Shown here in pieces: positions 36,623 to 48,671 of a stretch of 64,000 nt of DNA. The DNA is from Osedax fenrisi. Taxonomy: Eukaryota; Annelida; Polychaeta; Sabellida; Siboglinidae. The notes beneath the pieces are model-generated. The model was given only the letters and a program-made list of their open reading frames with translations, had not been told where the DNA came from and did no database searches. The stretch spans positions 2,995,559-3,059,558 of the forward strand of contig OZ025241.1 of NCBI GenBank assembly GCA_964019155.1. Reading direction: 5' to 3'. Both the position numbers and the translations under genes were made by a program. The first letter of the stretch is position 1. Every line of letters begins with the position of its first letter.

Positions 36623-37479
36623 TATATAGTATTAACTAATATAGTATAATGAATAGAATTATTCGAATTATCTTTATATTAGTAACACACAAAAATAAAA
36701 TTAATTGCAATTAAAGTATATGTATTTAGAATATACATAATTAGTTTAATCATTAAAATAACCTCAACAATATCAATTATTTCTAATTTATATTGTTATT
36801 ATCCTCATTTCACTATCTGTAACAATTTAAATAAATAAAGCGATGTATCATGTGTTAGACACATTTTAATTCAATATAATTATCGTAATGATCCATATTG
36901 ACCTACAATGTGTAAATTATAGTAATTAATCATCTAAAAGATGCATTCATAAATAAACATACATTTATGATGACAATATAACACTAACTTGACCTCTCGT
37001 GACCTCTAGGTAGTTCCAGCACCGGTAAGCGAGTGGTATGCTACTACACGAACTGGTCCCAGTACCGACCTAACCGGGGTCGATATCTACCGGAAATGGT
37101 ACCCGGACATCTGTGTAGCCACGTGGTCTTCGCTTTCGCATCCATGCGTAACGGAACCCTATCGCACTACGAGTGGAACGACGAGGACACCGAGTGGTCA
37201 ACTGGACTGTTAGTGTGGTCAAGTGGACTGTTAGTGTGGTCAGGTGGACTGTTAGTGTGGTCAAGTGGACTGTTAGTGTGGTCAAGTGGACTGTTAGTGT
37301 GGTGAAGTGGACTGTTAGTGTGGGCAACTGGACTGTTAGTGTGGTCAAGTGGACGGTTAGTGTGGTCAATTGGACTGTTAGTGTGGTCAACTGGACTGTT
37401 AGTGTGGTCAAGTGGACTGTTAGTGTGGTCAAGTGGTCTCGTAGAGAGTGGCCGTGTTTATATGGGTGTATACGTAAAC

Positions 37480-37518
<39 letters not shown>

Positions 37519-38331
37519 TATGTGAAAGTGTGTTTTTAACTTTATTTAGAATATTATTTTACCACAGAAATCAACATCCTTAACACCCTTAACATACAAG
37601 TTATACCTTCTCAATAGTTTTTATTTTTTCAAAATAAATAAGCACCTAATTCGCTTTATTAATTTTGTATTCTAAACAAATAATATCACGCGTTATTTGT
37701 TCATATTTTACATTTTGTTAGTAATGTAATATATTCAGTACATTTCTAATAGTATTTTGTTATATGATAATAGTACTAGCGTATGATCTAACTAGGTGTT
37801 CTGTCGTTAAACAGACACTTATTATTAGACAGGAACACCTATAATCTATATATAGATTACCCTCATCACTTAAACTGTATAACCGTATCACAAAGTGTAT
37901 CCGTATACTTCATAATATAGCTTATTTATCAACAATCTATGTATTACGTAATAGTTTATGTTCGCAGATATACGCGGCTAAACTCGCTAAAGAAACGTAG
38001 CCCCTCGCTACTGACATTACTGGGCGTAGGTGGATGGAACTTCGGTACCCGCAAGATGACCCGGATGTTGACCTCTAAAAGGTCACGGGGTCACTTCGTC
38101 TCCGAGGCCATAGCGTACCTGCGCTCGCGGGGTTTCGATGGACTCGACCTTGATTTCGAGTATCCGGGGTCGAGGAAGAGCCCCTCCGGAGATAAATTCC
38201 GTTACACGCTACTGGTTAAGGTTAGCACGATGGACATGACCTTGGTTATGAGAATTCGCTTAGATACTTTTTAATAATTTTGTTATTTAATATAAATATA
38301 CTATCCTATCAGTTAAATACTTTAATATATA

Positions 38332-38407
<76 letters not shown>

Positions 38408-41400
38408 CCTACCTATGTGACTCTGCTAGCTAAGGCGTCAGATACACAAGAAGTATAATGTCCTATAGGAAGCGAGGTCATCCTCGTCCGGACCATTAGA
38501 ATATGTCTTAAAATATTATTTAGAAGTGATATTATATAATTGTGTATACAAATAAATGATCGGTTCTCGTTAAAACCATGGATGCCTTAACATGATAGCG
38601 GCTTCGAATGGACATTAGATCCATATATGGTTATAAGTGAACACTTCATCTAAGTTCCTGGATGTGATGAAAGAACTCCACCAAATAAAAATAACAATAA
38701 CAATATATATTAAATTATACTTACTAATCTAAATATCATAATAACTAAATAATGCGAACACCGTGTGTTACTAGCGATTGAATACATATAGAACCACGTA
38801 TACATCGACAGGAACTGAACGCACAATTCCTAAAAGAGGCGATGACCACCGGAAACAGAAGACTGCTTCTGTCCGCTGCTGTTTCCGCCGGCAAATCTAA
38901 AATAGATCGAGGCTATGAAATAGACATTATTTCCAGGTATAGTTATATAATTGTAAGTTAAGTTATATACTATATTATATATATAGTATTACTGCAAACT
39001 ATATATATATATATATATAATATATAATATTCGTTTGTACCCTATAGGGTATAACTATAGTTATTTATATTTCATAAACTATATACTATATTATATATAT
39101 AGTATTATTGAAACTCTATATATATATATATATATAATATAATATTCTTTTGTACCCTAGATATTTAGATTTCATAAACCTAATGAGCTACGACTTCCAC
39201 GGCAAATGGGAGTCTGTCACGGGACACAATAGTCCCCTGTTCTCTTATAGGGAAGATACGGGAGAGAATATATTTCTTAATCTCGTTAGTTGACAAATAT
39301 ATTTTTACTATAGTATATATATATTCCAACAAGTATGTTATACCAACAAGGTTATATGAAGGTTAATTACGTATGTTATATATAGTAAATATTAACTTAA
39401 TTATTTCACATTATTATATCTTGATTTATAACAACATAATGAAATAAGTATATTAATACCACAATAACATATAATACATAATAAATCCATTTTAACAACA
39501 TATATAATAAATACAAATACATAATCATATTAAAAGATGTCAATATTTGTATTATAGAGTATATTCATATATGTCTTAATCTTAATTCATGCTTTAAATC
39601 AAAAAATATTCTACCTCATTTATTTTTTTTATATGTAAACATTTATTTTCCTAATATATTATACTTCATTCATACATAAAAAGTAAGTGACTAACTACTA
39701 AACCAATATTAACAATAACTCAAAACAAAATGAACTTAATATCTCATATTTTGATTGGAATGTCATATATTCTGTACTTTAGCCTATATTATCCTACCAG
39801 GAGATATACTATTAAGAACTTTATTACTCCAATTATACGATTATATTATTTTTCTTTGATTTCATAGTTACATATTTTCCTAATTTTTTAAAACCTTCTT
39901 CCTATTGGTATTATAATAAGTTATGACATAATATCACTATTATTATTTATATTATCAATAAATATTCAATTAATATTTTTTCGTATTTTAAATTTTTTTA
40001 ACAGTTTCATATTTTTTACAGTGAAAAATATTCATAATAATCATATATATATTGATTTAAAAATTAATAACTATATATATATATATATATATATTTAAGC
40101 TTGTTATTATAAATATTTGTTAATAATATATAATGATATCAACATTAAAATTAAATATATCACACATTAATCATACACTTATACATTAGGTGTATTATCT
40201 ATAAATTAGGTATATTATCTACATATGTTGTATTTTATATCCTACCTATTTATTGAAAGGAGTTTGCAGCGAAATATTGGTTGGAGAAAGGGGCTCCAGC
40301 TGAGAAGATTAACATAGGGCTAGCTTTATACGGGAGGACATTTCAACTCAAGAACAAGATGATCGGTTATTTGATTACCTTAACTTACCAGGTAGAGCTT
40401 GCTCAGCTATACATTACATTTACTCCTCCACTTATCTATGTTTTCCATCGCGCTGGGAAGTTCGTTTGGTCTGCAAAATATATCCTCAACCAATTGATCA
40501 ATATATGTTTTACTTGCTCTTCTTGGGCTACGTTTACCATTACTTGGTTCCTAGAGAAGAAAATCTGCTGATAATTCAGATGTTGTACTCCAGCAGTGTC
40601 CACTGAATCTTATTCTTTCCTGTTTTATCGATGTACAGATCAGTGGGGTATCTCCATATATTTCTCTGTTGGTCATATAACTTGTTTAGTGCTACTCTCA
40701 ACATTCGCGTATACTTGCTATTTAGTTGTTTTTCTAGCGTTTTGGACAATGTCATGTGTACGTAGTTTACTGTCATCGTCCAGATTATAAAGTCATATAT
40801 AAGTACAGATTCAATGTCGCTCTAAAGAAATTTCAGAAAAACAGATTTTGTTCATTGCGTTTAAAGCTGGAGAGTTTTTTCTTACTTTTTTCTACTTTTT
40901 CCCCCAGTCTTATGTGTATATCTTTTACAGTTGATAAGTCATAACTACCAAGATATAATTTACTCAGTGGATCTCTTCTTCTTATATGCTTTTTAGCTTT
41001 TCTGTGGTATTTAGGTTGAAACTCATGTATTCCGTATTTCCAGTATTTATTTGTAGACACATTTATTTAGACACCTCTTCTATTCTGTGTAATATCGTTG
41101 TGGCATCTTTCAGTGTATCCGTTAATATTGCAGGTCATCTACATAATCAACAGCTGTGATCTTAATAACTGGGTGACGTCTACTCTTTATATTGACAAAT
41201 GTGAAGCCGATATATTGATTCAGGTATAGCGTTGTTCTCCGTATGTAATCGATACGCTTATAAAGAGAAATGGCGTAAGTGTTTCATCTCGTAGTAAACC
41301 TGATGTGATATCAAATATTGAGTATCATGATCCGGTGATTGTACTTTTCTCACGTAATTCGCTAGGTTATCATCAAGGACATGATATATCCTTGATATCA

Positions 41401-42380
41401 TTAATGCATTTACTCTTTCTTCAGGTATACCCTTCAGGTATACCCTCAGAATATATTCCATATGATTTAAGTAATTCTTTAATCTTTCCTCTATGCATTC
41501 TGTATACGGCCTTTGAGAAGTCGATAAAAAAGAGAGTGGCAGGTAACCTTTTAGCATCTACACCTTTAATAATTCTCTTTATTGTAAGTATTTTCCTTAA
41601 GTTGACCTGCTAGTTCTAAATCCGTTTTGGTTTTTGCGTAACATTGGATCTACTTCTGTTTTTATTATTTTTAAAAGCTTTATTTTGTAGATGCTGGCTG
41701 ATATACATGTTAGTGTAATGCCGCGAACGTTTTTGTTGTGCTTACATTTCCCTTTTTGTGAATGGTATTATACAACCTTCTTTCCATTCATCGATAGATT
41801 GTAGTGTATATACATTATCGCAACGTTTTAGTATCAGTTTATGAAAAGTATCTATTTTCCAGCCTTCTATTGGTATTTCGTCTGGTCCACACGCTTCTCC
41901 ATTGTTAATTCTACTAACGGCTTTTGTTAATTCACTCATTGTGAATATGCTAGTATTTATGTTTATTATTTTTTCATTTATATTTAATATGTATTGATTA
42001 GTAACCTTTTGTTATTCACCTAGTAGCTCTTTACAATGATCATGCCATAGCGTATTCGCTCTTCTTCATTTGCTGCATTTAATTTGGCTCTATTGATATT
42101 TTCTGACACTGGCTACTTATATGTTACATTGAAGTGTTCCCATTTGATGTACACACGTGATAGTATATGATGAACTAATATCACAACAACACTGTATAAT
42201 GTACCATGGTCAACAATGTTGTTACTTTGTTAATATTGTACATAGTATTATAATAATACTACGTTCCAATGAATAGTTTGTAGATAATTTGTTATCCAAA
42301 GTTAAATATTACAAATATAATTTTGGAATTTACTACAGTAAATTATATTATATATAATCAACTTTAAGGACAAGATACAA

Positions 42381-42415
<35 letters not shown>

Positions 42416-42692
42416 CGATAAACATCTGATATACTTAATACAAATCTGATATAATTAATAGATGCGAATAATTTAATCGGACTCCCGACAAAGGGAGGAG
42501 GTAGAGCTGGTAAATTTACAAATGAACAAGGATATTTATCTTATTATGAGGTTTGGATATATCTAATTACAATAATACAAATAAAAGTTATTATATTGGT
42601 ATATTATATTAAAGTATTGTATTTGATCATATCATATATGATATATATTTATACAGATAGGTATAGACCTAGTTTCCATATATTTAAATATA

Positions 42693-42734
<42 letters not shown>

Positions 42735-43086
42735 ACAAATAGTATACGACATATAAACTTAATTAAACTTAAATTGGCTTATACACTGCATTACTACATT
42801 ATTACTTCATTATTGTCCTTACTGGGTTAATTAATTCAGGGGGGTAATCTAATGTAATCTATTAACAAATCTAATAATATTTATATAGATTGCTATAAAT
42901 AACAAATGCACATATAACATTTATATAAATGTATATATATATATATAAATCATGTATTTTATATATGAAAATATCTGGAAACAAGTATATACAAATATTT
43001 TCTAAAACCAATAGTATATATTTAATAGTATATATTTTATTTGATTGTACATGTACCTATAGGTATCTATATGTACCTATATATAT

Positions 43087-43120
<34 letters not shown>

Positions 43121-45015
43121 TATAGACTATAGTCTATACCTATACCGTATAGATATATCTTAGTATGCATCTCGTAGTATACAATTTAGTTGTAACCTTA
43201 ATTTAACCTTAATTTAACCTTAATATCTTAAATAATTTAATAATAAAGTATATATTAATATTTAATAATACTTTATAACTGATTATAACCCGGATTATAA
43301 CGAATATTATAAATAATTAATTCAAATAATTAAATATATATACCTATAGGTATTTAATTTAATAATTTATAGTTTTCTGCTAGAACATTATGTAATATTA
43401 TACATGTATACATGCATGCATATATGTATAAGTCATACAGCATATATACTTTTATAACTAAAACTATTCACTTTACAGATTTGTGAATTACTAGACGAGG
43501 GTGGCACTTCCTATTGGGTTGAAGACCAAAAGGTTCCGGTGTTGGTGAAAGAAGATCTCTGGGTAGGATACGAAGATAGGAAGAGTTTAACCATCAAAGT
43601 TATAATCATTTAATATAAATGTCATGTAAAGATTTATATATTTGAATACTTAGGTTTCCTATAAATATATATATATACATGTTATTTAATAAACATTAAT
43701 ATTGATTTAATAACATTTTAAAATAATTCAAATACTAGCTCATATAATGAAAAAATTATATAAATTTAAATCTAAAGTTATATAATATATAAGTAGTAAT
43801 ACAAATTACATACATATTATATATAAGTAGTAATATAAACTGTATCAATTCGTGTATACATTTAGCAATATTTCTAATTGTTAAAAATTAACAAATATTA
43901 ATATATTGTATTTTAAATTTTCATATGAAATAATTATATCATTATTTGTATTAACTATATGACTAATATTTCTAATATATTTTCATAAGGAATTATTTAA
44001 AATAGTTAAAAAATAACTTCATATAGTTTATCATATTTATATATACATACAATAAAAGTGATATTATTAAAACGATATTTAATAATGCCGTGACCCAGGT
44101 GAACTGGATAAAAGACAAGGGGTTCGGTGGCGTGATGATTTGGGCGCTTGACCTTGACGATTTCACGGGCAACTCGTGTCATAAGGGGGCGTATCCTCTG
44201 CTGACCAGTATCGTACAATCGTTGAACGGTGACGTCAGGTTAGATATAGCTAGATATTACGTCAGAGGTGAATACCTATGACGTAATAGATCACGTGACA
44301 AGTCGTGATTACGTAATATTTATTTATTTATTTTTACGAAATAAATTTAAATCGCAATTAATTTGTATTTCATTATAGTAGTAAATGTAGTTCTTAAATA
44401 ACAAGAATTTATATATTATAGGTCATTTATTTATATATTATAATTACTAAGTAGTGATATCACTAATTAGTAATCATATTATATTATAACAATATATGTT
44501 GAGGTATTAAGTTAATATTAATATTAATAGTAATATTAATTAATATTAAAATTAGGGAGGAACAAATGTACACATCTGCAAAAATGGGGTATACGGTATA
44601 TAGTATATATTATACCTATACCGTATATAGTATACAATATGCGATACCATCAACTCCAAACTTCAAGATATTACAGAAAACCCATATATTTAACCTAAAA
44701 CGTTAAGTTATATTTGACGGCCGATTGCTTTATAAGCACAGTTCACAGTCCTAAAACCTAAAAATTTAAAATTATGTTATATAAGCTACACCAACTATCA
44801 TAGATTTATCGTTACTGTACGGAATGCCTATAGATTTAATGTATATTTTGTATGACCTTGAAAGTAAAGGGTATGATCAAATATAACTGCTACATTATAG
44901 ATGTATGAACAGCATCGATATAAAGAAAGTTTCTTTATATAAGATATAATAGAATAATTATAATTTATAGAATATGATTAGGAATAGAACGATAATGAAG
45001 AAAGAGGTAAAGATT

Positions 45016-45046
<31 letters not shown>

Positions 45047-45189
45047 CTTATTGCTAGAATCACATTAATTCATGTGAATTCCCCTTATTGTGAATTGTTT
45101 AAACACAAATTAAATGATGATGATATTTATTATTTATATAAAATGTATACATTTTATTAATATAAGATGATAGGATGTTTAGTATAGTG

Positions 45190-45233
<44 letters not shown>

Positions 45234-46016
45234 CTATATATTGTTCAATAGTAAATAGAAGAAGGAGGTTAAAGTTTATGAAAAAAAAGTAAATAAAGTA
45301 AAAATAAAGTAGTGAACATATAACTGAATCATTAGAAATAATACGGAGTAGTATACAAGGTAATGCCGTGTACAAATGTATGTAAATGTATACATGTACC
45401 TGGGTTTAGTATCGAGGAACTTCTATGTGGTATTAATAGGATAGTTATGTTATTAGGCGATGATGGAGGTATTATAGTTTAACTCGAGAGGTAAGAATGG
45501 GCAACACATATCGGATGGTATATCGCGCACTTTGTATAATACATGTTATTATAGTGGGCTATACTTATTCTTATACTTACTTAATTATACTTATCTTACA
45601 ACTATAGTTGTATAACTTAATTATACTTATTATTGTACTTACTTACTTATACTTATCTTAACCATAACAAGCCATACCGTAACATCACAACCATACCCTA
45701 CCCTACCCTACCCTACCCTACCCGGCACAGTTTACCGGACGTATACAAGGACGACTTCGTGTTCGACGTTCCGGAAGTGTACAACTTCAAGCGGAAGAGT
45801 TCGCAGCCGTACTACACCGGAAGAGAAGGGGCGTTACCCGACAGCGATGAGGCGTTACCGCAACTGAAAGGGGCGTTACCCGGGATGGTGGCAGCCGATG
45901 GGAGCTTCGTAAGACGACGTCAGATCGAAAGCGAGGCTGAGCATGAAAAACTGGATGAGAAGGATTACGCCCTTCTAGAGTTCCTGGCCAAGAAATACGG
46001 AATTAAACCGTTTTGA
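35381..46016 (+). CDS. GH18 chitinase, complete, ten exons
   Basis: Ten exons (35381-35426, 37010-37208, 37968-38220, 38812-38936, 39161-39284, 40260-40365, 42462-42550, 43479-43598, 44099-44238, 45731-46016) sum to 1488 nt, 495 aa plus TGA, all in phase. Residues 1-16 are a hydrophobic signal peptide ([16 protein letters not shown]). The GH18 barrel starts at [14 protein letters not shown] (22-35). It has [10 protein letters not shown] (100-109), catalytic [10 protein letters not shown] (139-148, acid E146), SAAVSAG, MSYDFHG (216-222), GLALYGRTF (269-277), YWVEDQKVP and WALDLDDF (369-376). It should hydrolyse chitin after secretion. Family members usually have Trp before the catalytic Glu; here it is Phe, which some chitinases share. 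No CBM14/peritrophin Cys pattern follows. Instead there is a charged 95-residue tail (401-495) with three xALP repeats. Introns carry a LINE, a short structured repeat, a dispersed repeat and a splice-donor minisatellite. Confidence 0.95.
35718..35783. repeat. (TA)n microsatellite, chitinase intron 1
   Basis: TA run of about 65 bp following cctataggta. Confidence 0.95.
36172..36400. repeat. dispersed repeat in chitinase intron 1
   Basis: About 220 bp, ttctacaattctcataacaa to gtgaactaataa, closely matching 50330-50500 inside an old LINE. It was copied within the genome. Class unknown: no ends, poly(A) or promoter boxes are visible. Confidence 0.7.
36571..36621. repeat. (TA)n microsatellite, chitinase intron 1
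   Basis: TA run of about 50 bp. A longer one, about 65 bp, lies at 35718-35783 in the same intron. Confidence 0.95.
37010..37208 (+). CDS. chitinase exon 2, start of GH18 barrel, ends in a donor array
   Basis: Acceptor gacctctag ends at 37009. It reads [20 protein letters not shown] and ends [12 protein letters not shown] plus CT. The first donor GTTAGT is at 37209. Joining to exon 3 gives [15 protein letters not shown], as expected for GH18. Later copies of the same donor would lengthen this exon in steps of 21 nt. Confidence 0.9.
37191..37440. repeat. 21-bp minisatellite made of exon end plus splice donor
   Basis: Eleven units of actggactgttagtgtggtc with minor variants. Each has a GTTAGT donor at 37209 plus multiples of 21. 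The first unit overlaps the last codons of exon 2. Exon 2 read through the array repeats LLVWSSG until TGA at 37303-37305 in unit 5. Confidence 0.95.
37968..38220 (+). CDS. chitinase exon 3, catalytic motif
   Basis: Acceptor ttcgcag ends at 37967. Contains [11 protein letters not shown] and [10 protein letters not shown]. It ends LLVK with donor GTTAGC at 38221. Confidence 0.95.
38337..38404. repeat. (TA)n microsatellite, chitinase intron 3
   Basis: TA run of about 68 bp. Confidence 0.95.
38543..38720. repeat. short two-copy repeat, possibly structured (copy 1)
   Basis: aataaatgatcggttctcgt to ccaaataaaaataac, about 80% like 62341-62536 by eye. It has hairpin potential: ctcgttaaaaccatgg with ccttaacatga, a ccatatatgg palindrome, and catct...ggatg. 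It may be SINE-like; no pol III boxes were identified. Confidence 0.75.
38812..38936 (+). CDS. chitinase exon 4
   Basis: Acceptor acatcgacag ends at 38811. [20 protein letters not shown] and [20 protein letters not shown]; leaves AG. Donor GTATAG at 38937. Confidence 0.95.
38965..39179. repeat. duplicated 3' splice-site region in chitinase intron 4
   Basis: Two tandem copies of about 100-115 bp (38965-39079 and 39080-39179). Each runs tatactatattatatatata, TA tract, ttttgtaccctata or ttttgtaccctag, then ttatatttcataaac or ttagatttcataaac. The second copy has the real acceptor and the first codons of exon 5. Confidence 0.85.
39161..39284 (+). CDS. chitinase exon 5
   Basis: Acceptor tgtaccctag ends at 39160. 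[20 protein letters not shown], ending FLNL in phase 0; donor GTTAGT at 39285. Confidence 0.95.
40260..40365 (+). CDS. chitinase exon 6
   Basis: Acceptor tattgaaag ends at 40259. [20 protein letters not shown] and [15 protein letters not shown] plus G. Donor GTTATT at 40366 was chosen because it alone fits the phase of exon 7. Confidence 0.85.
40385..42160 (-). pseudogene. old LINE in chitinase intron 6, antisense to the host gene
   Basis: The minus strand reads, in order, [20 protein letters not shown] and [14 protein letters not shown] near 41940-41750. Next come [16 protein letters not shown] near 41440, [20 protein letters not shown] near 40750, and [12 protein letters not shown] near 40490. 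These are RT palm and C-terminal signatures of the same LINE family as 50040-55410. Many frameshifts; the endonuclease part was not found. Confidence 0.8.
42462..42550 (+). CDS. chitinase exon 7
   Basis: Acceptor ataattaatag ends at 42461. With the G from exon 6 it reads [20 protein letters not shown] and [10 protein letters not shown]. Donor GTTTGG at 42551. Confidence 0.9.
43479..43598 (+). CDS. chitinase exon 8
   Basis: Acceptor ctttacag ends at 43478. [20 protein letters not shown] and [20 protein letters not shown]. Donor GTTATA at 43599. Confidence 0.95.
44099..44238 (+). CDS. chitinase exon 9, end of GH18 barrel
   Basis: Acceptor gtgacccag ends at 44098. [20 protein letters not shown] and [15 protein letters not shown]. 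Leaves AG; donor GTTAGA at 44239. Confidence 0.95.
45690..45722. repeat. (CCCTA)n tract before the last chitinase acceptor
   Basis: Five to six ccctac-type pentamers form the pyrimidine-rich tract ahead of the acceptor cccggcacag (ending 45730). Confidence 0.8.
45731..46016 (+). CDS. chitinase exon 10, charged C-terminal tail
   Basis: [20 protein letters not shown], then [20 protein letters not shown], then a Glu/Lys-rich stretch ending KKYGIKPF and TGA. The GGGCGTTACC/GAGGCGTTACC motif repeats three times at DNA level. There are no Cys residues, so it is not a chitin-binding module. Confidence 0.9.
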
Positions 46017-46133
46017 ATATTAGACGGGAATACCTTGGCTATCATAATTATTGTTATTATATATATATATATATATATATCCAATTATTGATTATTTACA
46101 TTTTATTATTAGAAATATATTTTTATAGCAGAA

Positions 46134-46139
46134 AATAAA
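46134..46139 (+). terminator. poly(A) signal of the chitinase
   Basis: AATAAA about 118 bp after the stop codon. Confidence 0.5.
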
Positions 46140-46614
46140 TTATGTAAATGATATAAACTATAGTTGGAGTATTTGTACATATTCTCTTTATAATTGTTTA
46201 TATAATGATATAATGCATTATATTATGATATGTATTAGACACTCTCTCATATATTATATAATATCTTATCATTGTTATATCATTGAAAATATAGTATACC
46301 TGTACATGTTTTACAAATATAGATAAGTGATAAAAATAATTCACTTAAATGTAATCAACATCTCTTAATATATACACTTTTATTTCCTGTATTGTAAAAA
46401 TGAAATAGTATTTAACATGATATATTATTGTACACTTTACTTTCGAATTATATGTTATTATCGATAACAAATGTAATGTTAATACTATGATTATTGTACA
46501 TAATGTTTATATGTATAACGGTAAATGTATATATTATAATTCAATTATTTTATTTAGAGCAAATATTTTTCAAGAAATAAAATTAATAGTTATCAAACAA
46601 TATTGTAAACTAGA

Positions 46615-46678
<64 letters not shown>

Positions 46679-47004
46679 TGTTATTAAATATATGATTCAA
46701 TATAATAGATATGTGTGTGTGTGTATGTATGCGTGTATGGAAATAATTAATAAACATTTAATTGTTACTTATTTTAGTCTAAATAATAAAACCTAATAAT
46801 TTTGTAAACCTAAATATTAGTAAAGATTAATCCAGATATATTACGAGGGTATCCTATACTTATATATTACAATAACAGTTTACTCATAATAATATACTAA
46901 TACTACTAATAATATATTGAGTAAAATACATTATTTATTTTTATTTTTAAATAATATACATACTATTTGTATACAACATATCATATAAATATTTCACCTA
47001 TAGG
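46140..47004. other. intergenic, nothing recognised
   Basis: AT-rich with one long TA array. No gene seen. Confidence 0.45.
46617..46677. repeat. (TA)n microsatellite
   Basis: TA run of about 60 bp. Confidence 0.95.
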
Positions 47005-48671
47005 CAGGGTGAGTTAAATTCGGCCTTTACCTAATTTAAGGAAAAAGTCCGAATTTAGCTTATTTTCGGCCTCTTGATATCCTTATATTCGGCATAAATT
47101 CGGCCTTTCTATATTTGATCAATATAGATCTCTTAATATATTATATAGCATGGCATTGTAATAATTTTAATATCAACAAATATATTGGTATCAATATATT
47201 GAATAAATACTATATATAGTCTTTAAATCAATAATTAATTACAAGTAAATAAGAAATGTATTATATTTGTATTAAATAAATAAATTATTTTGAGTGTATA
47301 CATCAATCAAGTAAAATGTTTGAAATATGGGTCTTTCCTTCAGTTTTATCGACTTTAATAATGAAAAATCTGATTCAACGGATGAAGTTCCTGGATATAT
47401 ACATAACAGTCCGGTAATGAAATTAAATAAATTCTTATAATCATCTTTAATACAAAGGTAATCTGATATTAATAAATTTAACAAGTTAGAAAGTTAGAAA
47501 TGCATTTACCTTCCAAATAATCTTTTCAATAAATGTTTTACGAAAACTTAAATCTAAATCAATTCTATAGAATTGATAAGGATATATCCTTTATCTCATC
47601 AAATTCTATCTCAATTAGATTTACGTTTACTTAACTCATTGTATTCTTTAGTCTTAACTTGTGCTTAATAATTATGTTCCAAAGTCTTGTCCTGATAAGT
47701 TGAATACTTTATTGTGACTAATATTAATTTCCCCGGTCATTGTACTTTCATTATTAACATCTATTTTGGAGAAATATTACTAATTTTCATTATCAAATTC
47801 AATATATCTTTTCCAGTGTTCCTTATAAACACACTTTTTTCTATATTGGTTGCATTATCTAAGTATTCTCGTACTAAATTTCCTCGATCTCATAATATAT
47901 GTATTCTATAATTGTATTACATTGGGACATTTACATCTCATTTTAGTTATTAAAATGATATGCCTCCTTAAAAATCAGATAAATTTTATTAAAGTATACT
48001 TTAATTAATTAATTTAGCCCTATAGGTAAATATTTCATTTACATCGAATTTGTATAAAACATATGCAACGCCAAGTCCAGTTGATGAGCTCCACACCAGA
48101 CCCTTACAAGGAAGCTATTGGATTCTACTTGATACACCTTGAATAATAATAATATATAAACAATTTAATAATAAATAGTATTTATAAAAACCATTAATAT
48201 GTTCTGTCATCTTTTTTTCAACAACCGTTGTTATTCAAATAATTTTATATTTCCAGTCTTAAAATACCCTAACCTCTAATACTTGTGATATTTACGTAAG
48301 TAAAACTTCGCTTGTATGCTTCTCAAAGATATGAAAGTTTAATAGGTGTACATCATGCATTTTGTTATTATTATAAAATCGTATTCTAAAATCTTATTAT
48401 AATTACCTTAATCTTCAATAATTACGAATTTACTTACTTACATTGCTAATATTGTATCAAAATTTCCTTTTACTTGTAGTATTATTTACATATAATATAC
48501 CTATTACAATTAAGTATTTTATTTTATTACTTTTAATGATTTAAGATATATCCTATAGGATAATTTATATTTTAAAAAAAGGCCGAATTTAGCTTATTTA
48601 TGGCCTTTGAAAATCCTTATATTCCGCAAAATTCGGTCTTTTGACGAAAATGCCGAATTTAACTCACCCTA
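47005..48671 (-). mobile_element. hAT-type transposon with 8-bp target duplication
   Basis: Ends CAGGGTGAGTTAAATTCGGC and GCCGAATTTAACTCACCCTA. The flanking octamer cctatagg is identical on both sides (46997-47004 and 48672-48679). Subterminal regions carry several attcggcc and gaatttagctta motifs in both orientations. A hAT dimerisation-domain remnant lies near the left end on the minus strand. Confidence 0.9.
47272..47484 (-). pseudogene. hAT transposase C-terminal (dimerisation) remnant
   Basis: YPGTSSVESDFSLLKSIKLK matches the hATC block (P-x2-S-x2-E-x2-FS). The rest of the transposase between 47500 and 48550 is not readable. Confidence 0.75.

Noticed and set aside
37070..37432. 120-codon minus-strand open frame rich in TTLTVQL repeats
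   Set aside because: It is the antisense reading of the 21-bp splice-donor minisatellite, whose unit length keeps several frames open at once.
38543..38720. Hammerhead ribozyme in the structured repeat
   Set aside because: gatgaaa-like strings exist, but the CTGATGA and GAAA core with matching stems could not be placed.
40281..40571. Reading exon 6 of the chitinase through into the following 200 bp as coding
   Set aside because: The downstream part is antisense LINE C-terminus (KTYIDQL on the minus strand), and the phase of exon 7 requires a donor at 40366.
45680..45725. Telomere repeat from the ccctaccctac run
   Set aside because: It is only about 30 bp and forms the polypyrimidine tract before a required splice acceptor.
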